A DNA stretch of 64,000 nt from positions 1-64,000 of the forward strand of contig JAHLKC010000123.1 of assembly GCA_025449115.1 (NCBI GenBank), written 5' to 3'. Positions 54,550-64,000 of this stretch are shown here, one piece after another (the stretch's first letter is position 1; every line of letters starts with the position of its first letter). The notes below the pieces were generated by a model. That model saw only the letters and a list, made by a program, of their open reading frames with translations, had not been told where the DNA came from and made no database searches. This DNA is from Chytridium lagenaria. Its lineage: Eukaryota; Chytridiomycota; Chytridiomycetes; Chytridiales; Chytridiaceae. The translations under genes and the position numbers were made by a program.

Positions 54550-55005
54550 ATGAGTGACATCCCTCGAGACCAGGTCGGGTTGTGGTGGCCGAAAGAGCAA
54601 AACGGGATGAAGGAATTATTTGAAGAAGAAAAGAAAATCGCTGAAGATGTGTGTTGGCTTTCATGTCCATGTTCTATGTCTAAAGTTGGGGGTTCATTAG
54701 GCAAGAAAGATACGGGAAGCGCCAGCCGCGACGTAATTGGAGCCAGAAAGATGCCAGTTGAGGCACAGGTAAATGCGATTGTTGATGAATATGTGCTGAA
54801 TACGGGGACAATGAAAGGATTCGGGCATGTCGTCGCAAGAGCAGGAGGAGCAAGAGCTTACGGATTCGTCGGGAGAGGAGGATGGGAATCTCTAAGGATC
54901 TTGAGATCAGTCGGCTTCAACGCTGTCAGTCAATTTGGTGCAGCTACACCCAATTATTCGTTTCCGCCGCGAAGATATGTTTGCTGTGTGTTGAGCAACT
55001 GTTGA
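54550..55005 (+). CDS. Hypothetical protein, 151 residues
   Basis: Single open frame from an ATG, starting 26 bases from the divergent SDR start. The N-terminus is charged (DIPRDQVGLWWPKEQNGMKELFEEEKK), the middle has VEAQVNAIVDEYVLNTG and the C-terminal half a Gly/Ala/Arg-rich stretch (GHVVARAGGARAYGFVGRGGW) and ends in a Cys-containing tail. No family recognised. Length without introns and amino-acid composition favour a real gene. Confidence 0.45.
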   Translation: MSDIPRDQVGLWWPKEQNGMKELFEEEKKIAEDVCWLSCPCSMSKVGGSLGKKDTGSASRDVIGARKMPVEAQVNAIVDEYVLNTGTMKGFGHVVARAGGARAYGFVGRGGWESLRILRSVGFNAVSQFGAATPNYSFPPRRYVCCVLSNC

Positions 55006-55229
55006 TACTTGAACCTGATGGATTTCATTGTTTGTATATAATATCATAGAGCCACATTGACTTAAAAAATCGTTTTTTGCCTATACATTCTCCTTGAAGG
55101 ACTTTTAAACAGTAAAAGAGTCCTTCTTAATATCCGTTGTAAACGGCTGGTATATTAAAGATTACAAAGTCTTCCTTTTTTCTCTTCACTATTCTTTTCA
55201 AACGAGCATTTTTTTAACTTCGGACTGAA

Positions 55230-56825
55230 TCAATCCACGTCCTGGTTGACCGCAATTCTGTAGATACCATACACAGGTTTATGATCCGAAAAGTTCATCC
55301 CATGATGACTATCGTATGCCTCAACCTCCATTGCACCACACCGTAACGAAGGTACCGCGTCATGGCTGAGGTCGGACACTGATGAGAGTTTTACGAGTAT
55401 ACGGTCAGTCCATGACGGAATACGACTCTTTTGCTGGTATCATATCGACATGGATTGGAATGATCGGATGTGTCGAATTTGTAGGTAGGGGGGAAGCGGA
55501 CTGGAGCTTCAGTGAATCCGATGAAAGCGTTGCCTTTTTTCATTTCGAGACGGAGCTGGTCGTTGCTTTGGAGAACCTGATGAGCGTTAGCAGCCATTTA
55601 GTTGTAAGGAGCCAACCTCGAATCTGTTTTGATCAATAAGTGCCTCTACTAATGGTCGTGTTCCGTTGATGCGGTAGTTAAGATCCCCAAACCAGAACAC
55701 GCAGTCAGGAGGCATTGATACTTTATCTTCGCCAATACATACTCCGCGAGATTGTAGTTCGTCGATTATTTTTCGATAGTTTTTATTACGCCGTCTTACT
55801 CTGCCGTGGTGAGCTTTAATAAAATCTTTAATTTTATGTTCACGAACGATTTTACACAACCTGCAAGATGTGAGTTGATGAATAGAAGCTTCATATCCTG
55901 CAATCGTAAGCCAATGACTACTGCGCCTTTATTCCCCATAATACGACCGATTCCTGTTGGGATTTTTACAGAAAAATACCTTCCAAATAAGTGTAAGTTC
56001 CCTTAAAAAAACAAGAAGGATTACACTCACCAGTGACTTTATGTCGTAACGACCTTTTTATAAACAACGCGAGATGCATTGCACCCATTCTCTTTGTTTT
56101 CAACAAAGAATATTGTCTCCCCAGCATCGACGTTAGCCGTAACCGCCACAGATACTCTGCAGAAAGGTTGATACGATCGAGTCTTCGACATTCTTGTGTT
56201 CCTATTGCAACAATGTGATATCCACCAGATGTAATTTCCTTTTCGGCTAATCCTGGGAAGGGACATACCCCACGACTCGGGATCTGTGTTGGATATTAGG
56301 AGTGATGGGTTTGTTCAAGGTAACCTTTCCGTTCATGTTCCATGTTCCAACATATATTCTTAAAGACTTTGGTTTTTTTAACGAGTTCTTGGTCTAAGGG
56401 TTCTTTTGGATGTTCTTGTAATGCTATTTTAAGACATGAGAATTGAATGTAATAGAAAATACTTCAAGTATATCTTTGTGACTTACTGGGTATAAGGGAA
56501 GGTCGATTGCATTTTCCGCAAGTGTTGTAGCGGATTCTGGCGCACTTTCATCCTCATAGAACCTAGTATCCTTTATTACTCCTTGAGCACTCGCCTTTAA
56601 GGAAAGAAGCATGTTGGTGAATGCTTTCCCACAGATGAAAACAAAGCACATTACACTTTCCGATGCCAGTGCCAGAGTGCTGCGCAATAAGTTGATCCAT
56701 ATACTGGACACGATATTGGCGTGTCTCTCCCCCGATATCTTGATAGACGACATATTCATGGAAGAGTCCGATGCCTCCTCGTCGAAGGCATGAGGATGCA
56801 CTTTAACCGACAGGTTCTGGCCCAT
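55230..56825 (-). CDS. Inositol polyphosphate 5-phosphatase (IPPc domain)
   Basis: N-terminal extension MGQNLSVKVHPHAFDEEAS to about 56,510, then the IPPc domain in order: RIYVGTWNMNGK, FPGLAEKEITSGGYHIVAIGTQEC (catalytic Glu in the QEC motif), GRIMGNKGAVVIGLRL, LLFINSHLAGC, VFWFGDLNYRING, FPPTYKFDTS, IPSWTDRIL and SDHKPVYGIYRI with the catalytic Asp/His. Introns of about 50 nt separate blocks. One-base shifts occur near 56,372 (in a run of A) and 55,425. Removes the 5-phosphate from phosphoinositides or inositol phosphates. Ends 24 bases upstream of, i.e. starts just after, the CAF-1 gene stop on the same strand. Confidence 0.85.
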
Positions 56826-56848
56826 CTGACAATTCTATTGACAAGTTT

Positions 56849-59547
56849 TTATTTTGACTCATTCAGAATTCACTGTGAATGGCGTCTTTCGTTTCTTACT
56901 TAGGAGCGATGGCAGATGCGATGAGTAGTCGTCCTTGATCCGCCATTTTTTCTTCTGTATCATTGTATGATATTCAGTGCCTAACCATACTATACAAACT
57001 GGCAAATAAAGAGTTTTTTCTTACCTCAACTCCTATTGCTTCCCTGACAGCAACTTCTTTAAGCTGGAGTTCAATGGCGGACTTACTCAAGTAAGGTAGC
57101 CTTGTCACCGTAGTCAGTAAAATAGTTATCAGGTACACACAAAGAAAGAAATAGAGAGTATAACAACCTTTCTTTGGCCATTTCAAGAATCTTTGCTTTA
57201 GGGCCAGTTGCTGTATCAATCGTCTACATTAACAATTATTAGGACACAGTTTGCACATAAAAAAATCAACCATCAAAAACGTGGCGAAATCCTCTTGCGT
57301 TTTAAAGACTCCATTGACTTTATCATTTACCGGCTCCGGGTTCATAGTTTGAAAAGGATCGATAAATAATTTTTCTAGTGGCCAAGTTATAGCGGTTATT
57401 GAAAAATGGATAAGACTATACCACTAAACCAGCAACGGTCATACTCTTTAAACATGTCCCTCGCGCTTTCCTGCGTCCAGGGAAATATTATAATGGGTAC
57501 AAGAACTGCCGCCCGTTTCTTCTTTTTTGCACCGTCCACTGCATCATCTTGAACAACAAAGTCGTCCTCCAGTAATTATGTCAAAAACCAAAACGCTACT
57601 GCATATTGTACCTGTTCTCCACATCCTCTTCTTCTACAGGTTCTTCCTCGTCTTCTGACATGAGCTCTTCTCCCGGTTCTTCCTCTTCCCATTCATCTTC
57701 ACTGTCAACGTCGTAGCTGATATTGTGCGGATCCTGTTTTTGTGGGCATCGTGCGCTTAATTTCGGAGCCTTTTTCCCAAGAGTACCTGTGGTTTACAAT
57801 TAATCAGGGGAACCAAAACAAAAGGGAAACTAAAAGAAACGACGTTATACAAAATAAGGAGGTCGATAATCCTCGCTATATTTGAGAAACTTCCCAATTC
57901 TTTCTTCTGCTTGAGCTCGCAGCTAGATTCGAACAATTTCTCTGTCTCTTCGCGTTACTGCAAAACAAAAAGAATTCGGATTTCAAACTATCAAGATCTT
58001 GCGACATCGAGTCCGCCACATCCATTCTCTTGTTGAAAACAATTGTGGCTTGCTAGGGTGACATCTTGACGAACATGGAAAGGAAGAAAGCGTGAGTGGA
58101 AGTTGGAGAGTTGGGAAAGTTCTTCTCTCTCCTTCGATTTGTGACTATATATGTGAGATGAATGAGATAGGTTGAAGTCTACCGGTTCTTTTTTTGCGGG
58201 ATATGAGGAAATTTGAAAGGCTCGTCTGAGACTGAAAAATAGAGTTAGATATTTAATTGTAGCTCTGGCATTTTAAACTACAATACTTTGTCTTCTTGTC
58301 TTGATATTTTCGTACTCGATTTTATTGTGCTCGATTTTGATGCGGTTCCCTGTTGATATTAAATAAAGATAGATCTAAAGATATACACCTTTTTTCTGCC
58401 TCCAGTCGCAAGACTTTCGCTTAGCTAATAACAATTTAGCGAGTTTGGTTAAAGCCGTGAATAAAATACCTTCTTCCCATTGGGCGTATTTTCAAGCGGT
58501 AACTTCTTCGGTGTACTTTCATTAGAATTTGGTTTACCGGAATTTTGTCGACTGCAGTCACTGTCCGAACCACTTATACCCAAAATAGTTTCCAACCACG
58601 ACTTTGCCTGAACTTGAGAAGGTCCTCTATAAAGTTTCAAACCTTTATCCGTGACGCTACTCTTTCCTCGAAGAACGGTCTAAGCGATCCCAGCAAGGAT
58701 TTATCTTTCACATCCCATACAAAATATGCCGCATTCTAATCATGTTAACGAAGCAGAAAAAGCTAGCCTTATACCTTAAGCCCGGCTGTATCCTTCTCCA
58801 GTCCATAATTTGTGTACTCCGCTAATGTCTCAACGACTTTCACCAAATCCGCTTCAGTTGCCGCGTCTTCAAGGCTTCAGCATAAATAAAAATCAAAAAA
58901 GAAACCTGTGTCAAGACCGAAATCCGACGAATACAGTATCGTCCGCAATTCTTTCGAGAGCTGGAGAAGTGCCAGCGAGCTGAAGCTGTTAACATAAACA
59001 GTGAAACGTGTAAAACCTGTCTTGAATGAATTTTGCGATGAGGCCGTGGAAATGACTAGATATTGTTTCGGATGGATGAATATGCCGTTTAATATGAAAT
59101 TCGTTCCATTCTACACATATATTAGAGTGGACGACAAGCAGCTTTAAACCTCTGATCGTCTCCGGATGTCGTTCAACCGGTAACCGTTGCTCCTTAAACG
59201 TCACCTTCCCCTTCTTGATATTCCACTTTCAACCCCTTCCAAATCGTCACTTCAACAATCATCACGATGCACCCAAACCTCCTGCACATAACTTTGCTGT
59301 TTATCGTTTGTCTTCACGGGCTCCTCGACACTCTGTACTGTGGGCTGGATGTCCGTTACGCTGGATGCAGTGCCCTGTGACATGCGTGCAACATAGAATT
59401 GTCGTCGGTTTCTTCAGAAATGGCTGACGAGACCCTACCTCGTCCATCCCCAACCTTCAGCACCCCATACCTTCCGTCTGCGGGATCTTGTGGAGAAACG
59501 ATCATCTTCACTAGCCTACATTCGTCGAATTCATGATGGGAACTCAT
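56849..59547 (-). CDS. Chromatin assembly factor 1 large subunit (p150/Cac1-like)
   Basis: Multi-exon gene read by conserved blocks. N-terminal frame at 59,547 (MSSHHEFDECRLVKM), then GTASSVTDIQPTVQSVEE and KKGKVTFKEQRLPVERHPETI. The diagnostic ED domain is at 57,620-57,780: ISYDVDSEDEWEEEEPGEEL and a run of Glu/Asp, followed by LEDDFVVQDDAVDGAKKKK. The C-terminal winged-helix part has ILEMAKERLPYLSKSAIELQLKEVAVRE and WRIKDDY; stop at 56,849-56,851. CAF-1 deposits H3-H4 behind replication forks with PCNA. The ED block is the strongest evidence; the middle exons (57,830-58,480) are poorly resolved. Confidence 0.75.
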
Positions 59548-59664
59548 TCTATTTGAGTACTGTTCTTCTTACAGCTGATGATCTAGTACGGATGTTAGTA
59601 GGACGTTAAGACTGATAATAGAGTAGGCTGCGCTCTATGATACCAAACCGGCGAAAAAGAGGTC

Positions 59665-60342
59665 ATGGCAATGGTTCTATCTTGGCTGAGTGTAGGAGGG
59701 CTGTTGCCTATTTCAAATCCCATTGACTTCGTGCGGGCCATGAATGTGTTAATGTTGGAGTATGAGAATGAGACAGAGTCTAAGCAACGGATGGCGGTAA
59801 TTTTTATTCAAGACAAAGAAGCAAGGCTTTCTAACAAGGTTTATTTATAGCCCATGTTCCATCGGCGACAGAAATCAACAGATGACTTGTTTGGACAAGC
59901 GACGTTTATGGAGACGGGGGGTATATACTTACTTTTGAGACACCAAACCTGGGTAAGAAAGTCCCTGGCAACCGCATTTCCTTCAAATGAAAATGGTTAT
60001 TCCGCTGGAAGCCTTCTAACCTCATCTTTTACTTTTAAAGCCATTCGACGTTGACTTTATCCAATCCCTTTTCGCATTTTGCGACGTCATGATCGCAGCA
60101 TACAGCAAATTCCTCGACAACTCCGAAGACGTCTGCAATAATGCATTCGTCGAAGCGATCCTCCGAATCGACGTTCGTGTAAAGGTACCGTATCATCGTA
60201 TCCTTCCATCATTCGACGTCATTTTTTAACCCCAAATTTCTGCTTCAGAAAATCCTTATCCTCATTCTCAAAGGCCTTGACGAGCTTGCTCGATCCACGG
60301 CTCGGTCCCAAATAGCAAGCATTAACCCTCTTCTCAACTGAA
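59665..60342 (+). CDS. Unrecognised multi-exon gene
   Basis: Exon 59,665-59,796 (44 codons: MAMVLSWLSVGGLLPISNPID ...), intron 59,797-59,850 with branch TCTAAC, exon from 59,851 (FHRRQKSTDDLFGQATFMETGG), then exons at about 60,040-60,188 (FDVDFIQSLFAFCDVMIAAYSKF) and 60,249-60,342 (KILILILKGLDELARSTA, stop TGA). The last intron joins in phase; the one before it does not, near a run of six G. Mostly helical. Ends 6 bases before the FIT2 start. Family not recognised. Confidence 0.5.
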
Positions 60343-60348
60343 ACTATC

Positions 60349-61062
60349 ATGATCCAGCGCCCCTCCTTCCGTCTCGCCGCTTTCCATGCTGCAACCGTCA
60401 CCCTAGGATCTGCATTGGAACCTCCACAATCCTATTTCTCCAATAAACATAACTCACTTAACCAACAATTTGCTAAATACGCATGGGTAATCATTTCGTA
60501 TCTCTTGATAACGAATCTAATGCCATCCAAAGTTCTGGACATCGCTTTGCCTATGCTTGATCATCCCAATCGCCGCTTACCTCCAGTCAAAATGGAAGTT
60601 ACATTCGTTCCACGGATTACTGGCTAAGGCGATCGGCCGTTATATGTTTTGCTTCCTCTTCTGGTTTTTCACGACGCAGTGGATGTTTGGACCGTCTTTG
60701 CTGACCGAATATATCAAGTATACGGGGAATGTGAAGGCGACTTCACCACCACATCCGATACATGCAGTCTTTCTGGGCGAACATGGACGGGTTTCGACAT
60801 CTCAGGTCACTGCCTGTAAGTTTTACAAAAAGTATTATCCACTCAAAACTGTTCCAGCCTTCTCATGCATGCGTCTTTCATGCTCTTCGAAGAATCCGAA
60901 ACTCTCCACAACCTCCCTCAAACCATCCTCGCTTCCATAGTTAGACTCCTCTCATACATATTTATTGGTCTCTGGTGGACAATGCTCCTCTCAACATCCC
61001 TCTACTTCCATACGTTTCAAGAAAAACTCATCGGAACGGGTTTGGCATGGGGTTCTGGCTAG
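60349..61062 (+). CDS. Fat-storage-inducing transmembrane protein (FIT2/Scs3-like)
   Basis: Exons 60,349-60,484; about 60,530-60,818; about 60,857-61,062. Conserved family blocks: YFSNKHNSLNQQFAKYAW, WTSLCLCLIIPIA, FHGLLAKAIGRYMFCFLFWF, GFDISGHCLLL with the first essential His, and YFHTFQEKLIGTG with the second. Four or more membrane helices. ER enzyme that acts on acyl-CoA and supports lipid-droplet budding. One G is missing in GGGG near 60,734, which otherwise interrupts the frame between the third helix and the GFDISGH block. Confidence 0.85.
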
Positions 61063-61225
61063 TCTTTTACGGTAGGGTGTTCCGATGGATCGGCCTTTCA
61101 TCACCAAGTTGAACTCAAATGAATCAGTGGCCTCCGTGGGGGTCCTCTTCGGGCCTGTCAGGGTTGATCTTGATCATATCGCTGTGAATAAAGTGTTAGA
61201 CAATTTTGAAAAGAACGAGGAAATC

Positions 61226-63204
61226 TTACTCAATCCTGAGAAGGGCGATGGCAGCTTCAGTGGCCGCCTTGAGCGACTTGACTTTTGACAGAGCAGGCTC
61301 CAAGATACCCGCGTGAAGATTATCTCTCACCTGTCCCTTGATCAAGTCAAGACCGTACCTAAATTAATTTGTGATTAATCAAGCAATTGGCGAAAGAAAT
61401 ACAGAAAAAAAACAAAACATACCACTTCAACGCCTGCTTTTCAACAGATGTTTGGGAAGCATTATGGTAAGCCCTCAACTTGGAAACAAGGTCCGTTGAG
61501 TCCTTCGCAGCGTTCACCGCCAAAGTTCTTGGGAATGACAAGCAGAGCCTGTGCATATTCGGCAATAGCCAGCTGCTCCCTGGATCCCTTCAATCGTTAA
61601 ACAAGGCCGGACAAAACTTCATCTTACCACAGAGGTAGCAAAGTTCTCCAAATAAATAGAAAGAGCCGTCTCAACGCACCACCTCCGGGAACAACGTTGT
61701 TGCTCTCCAAGGTACGTTTCACGCACAAAGACAGTCGTGAATGGAGCGCTCCATTTCGTCCAACATAAAGTCGTTTGCTCCGCGGAGAATGAGGGAGGCA
61801 GAGGAATGAACTTTAGTACCCTTGACCAAGATACACTCATCGTCGGAAATACGCTCCTGGACAACTTCCTCTGCTGTCCAATGTAAGACGGATCAAAGTC
61901 TCCTCGCCCTCCAAGTTTGCAAGTGTCGAAATAAAGGTTGCTTTATAAGTAATCAGTTTGAGAAAAAAGACATAAAAATGAACGTCATAAACTCACCTCC
62001 AGTAGCCTTGGCAATTCTCTTCCAAGTCCTCCTTCTTTACCCTACGGACCGCCATACAACCAGCCTCAACGAAAAGCTTCAGCAGCAAAGATCGTCAATC
62101 CCCTTCGTTGTCATAACGACATTGACGCCGGTACTGAGAATCTCTTAATCCTGTCAGTGGTATTTCGATCTCGCTTGAAAAGAAAGTTAGCACATAAAGT
62201 CCATATCAAAAGCAGGTTCTAACCGGCGACGAATGTCCTCGAGCTTGTTAGGGGTCATCGATGACTATGTTGACACCCAGACTCATGCGGTATTTTTGTA
62301 AGTTGATATCCAAGCAGCAATCTTTGCACCAACAATTTTGGTCTTGATAGCTTAAGCAAATTAAATACGTGTTCCAAGAACTTCCTGAAATACCTTGCGA
62401 CGCAACAGTGCAGTTAACAGCGTAGCCATGAACCAACATGGACTCCTTGACAGACTTTCCGTGAGCCTTCAAGATGTTGATAGCCTTAACGGGGTAACGG
62501 TCACCCTTTGCGGTCGAATTCTTCACCGCAAGCATCGCATCAACCACCATGTTTGAGAAAAAAGTCCTCGTCACTAAAAACACTTAATTATATCCAAACC
62601 ATCAATATCCACCTTCCAATTATCTTAGATGACATGCTAGTTTTCGCAACATTGATGAGACACTCGCGACCAAGTGTATCCACTTCGTTGTCATTTGGTC
62701 AATAATGAATTTGACCGCTTCCTTGCTCGCCAAGCGGTAGCCAGAAATAATTGTAGTAGGGTGGATCCTGTTCTTGACTAGTTCGTTTGCACGGCGCAAG
62801 AGCTCCGCGGCAATGATAACTACAGATGTGGTTCCGTCTCCGACCTCCTTGTCCTGCTGCTGAGCAAGTTCGACCAACACCTTGGCTGCAGGGTGTTCAA
62901 CCTCCAAAAGCCGAAGAATGGTCGCTCCGTCGTTTGAGATGGTAACGTCCTAATTCAAGCGGTTAGAAGGATGCTACTCGCTGCCGTGAAGAAGCTATGC
63001 TCGCTTACACCAATGTCATCGACCAACATCTTGTCCAAACCGACTGGACCAAGCGACGACTTTACAATATTCGCAATGGATTGCGCAGCGAGGACTGTCC
63101 ATGGCATGCGTTAGAAGCAACCTCCCAGACAAGCTTACCATTCTGGTTACGGATATCCGCTCCCGTGTCCTCTGACCTCCAATGGACAATGTTTGTTCAG
63201 ACAT
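61226..63204 (-). CDS. CCT/TCP-1 alpha chaperonin subunit
   Basis: Starts [13 protein letters not shown] at 63,204; then [57 protein letters not shown] (ATP-binding GDGTT), [18 protein letters not shown], and at the end [13 protein letters not shown] and [17 protein letters not shown] with the stop at about 61,226. The blocks match subunit alpha rather than other CCT subunits. Folds actin and tubulin in the cytosol. Several exons; the region 61,620-62,600 is interrupted by one-base shifts and small introns. One base is missing after GGQRT. Confidence 0.88.
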
Positions 63205-63314
63205 GAGGTGTGTGTTGAGTGTGTTGATGCTTCTTTTTTCTGCCTGAAATTCAATTCTTAAATTGAGAGGGGTTTTGCTGAAATTCCGACATTTGCGCAT
63301 GGTGGAGCCCAATG

Positions 63315-63996
63315 TCACAACAGCATGAACATCATCATGAACCGTCGATCACCAGCAGCGGCATGAGGGCATTAAATGCTCCACCACCTTATCCGACAGA
63401 TGACGATCAGGATGTAATGACTGGATGAGGGAGCATGGACCACATCATCGGCATCCATGAGTTAGTTTGAACTGAGGCTTCATAGAGCTAATTATCAACT
63501 ATCAACTGCAGTTTCTTTCGCTATCGCAAAATACTTTGCAAACAAACTTGATCGGCCCTCACACAGTCTCGTCCAGTTCTAAGGTGAGTCGTCTACATAA
63601 TCTTTTTCTTGACTAAACCACGTCACAGCAAATAGAATTCCGTCCCAAATCAACATACTACGATTCCTCAACCCTCGCAAATCCCTATCTCTCCGAAGAC
63701 GAACCCACTCTAGATGGCAACGACAGTTTTGAAACGGTATCGATTCCCACCATTATCAATTTATTAGAATAACAGGCATCTGAAGTTCCAACGATTCCGA
63801 AAAGGACGGATTCACCGATGTAAAGTCCCAACAAAAACCCGAGAACGGTCTTCCTAGCGATTTCGGCAAACAATCCGGCGCAGACTTGAGTGGATATCTT
63901 GTTCGTACGGGCATGGGGTGAATGACCCGACACGACCACCTTTCGAAACATCTGTTGCTGGTTTGTCGTCAAGCAGTGCAATGCGGGCATTGACAC
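63315..63996. other. Ambiguous locus: overlapping candidate genes
   Basis: Plus-strand pieces (63,313 MSQQHEHHHEPSITSSGMRAL; LSQNTLQTNLIGPHTVSSSK; then FRPKSTYYDSSTLANPYLSED to 63,825) could be exons of a small protein, with GTGAGT and GTATCG donors. Minus strand has an intact 103-codon frame from 63,996 (VLGFLLGLYIGESVLFGIVGTS, possibly membrane-spanning) cut by the window edge. Both cannot be right over 63,685-63,825; the evidence does not decide. Confidence 0.35.
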
Positions 63997-64000
63997 GATT

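Noticed and set aside
1..64000. CRISPR arrays, operons, Shine-Dalgarno sites, bacterial insertion sequences
   Set aside because: None seen. Introns and gene content are eukaryotic. The only regular short repeats are the 90-bp coding repeats and microsatellites.

Overview
This is a eukaryotic window, most likely fungal. Short spliceosomal introns (about 42-100 nt, GTRNGT-type donors, CTAAC-like branch sites) interrupt most genes, genes in the right third are separated by tens of bases, and the protein families (CAF-1 large subunit, CCT alpha, U2B''/U1A, FIT2/Scs3, DUF2045, DUF676 esterase, IPPc phosphatase) are typical of fungi. The transposon set (Ty1/copia, a tyrosine-recombinase retrotransposon, PIF/Harbinger, helicase fragments) and a VanY-like M15 peptidase pair would suit an early-diverging fungus such as a chytrid or mucoromycete. 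That placement is inference.

Region 1 (1-13,563) is a nest of Ty1/copia elements, all coding on the minus strand. An old copy (1-1580 and 13,169-13,257) was invaded by element A (1581-13,168; LTRs about 400 bp, near-perfect 5-bp target duplication). A then received an oppositely oriented solo LTR (4326-4722, perfect CACCG duplication) and a complete second-family element B (4969-10,669; LTRs about 504 bp), whose 5' LTR was hit again by an A-type solo LTR (9845-10,246).

Region 2 (13,547-35,355) is a head-to-tail duplication of a unit of about 7.9 kb: unit 1 13,547-27,440 and unit 2 27,441-35,355. The unit carries copia integrase and LTR fragments, a tRNA-like element, a degraded SF1/Pif1-like helicase C-terminus with a companion ORF, and the front of a Harbinger transposase. 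Unit 1 is split by a 6,294-bp tyrosine-recombinase retrotransposon (19,337-25,630) with split direct repeats A1-gag-RT/RH-YR-B1-A2-B2. Unit 2 keeps the empty site, so insertion point and crossover dinucleotide (AT) can be read directly.

Region 3 (35,145-38,539) holds the rest of the Harbinger transposase pseudogene, a small uncertain minus-strand gene and AT-rich DNA with repeated palindromic motifs.

Region 4 (38,540-45,398) has two tandem minus-strand genes for secreted M15 (VanY-type) metallopeptidases assembled from tiny 12-27 nt exons. One has gained an array of 90-bp repeats and an internal duplication of an exon block.

Region 5 (46,196-64,000) is a compact run of cellular genes: DUF2045, an unknown ORF, DUF676 esterase, U2B''/U1A, Nudix hydrolase, short-chain dehydrogenase, an unknown ORF, inositol-5-phosphatase, CAF-1 p150, an unknown gene, FIT2/Scs3, CCT alpha and one ambiguous locus.

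A caveat runs through the window. Many otherwise good genes are broken by isolated one-base indels, often in homopolymers, and unit 1 of the duplication lacks many single bases present in unit 2. This looks like uncorrected long-read error, so most frameshifts noted below should not be taken as real pseudogenization without read support.
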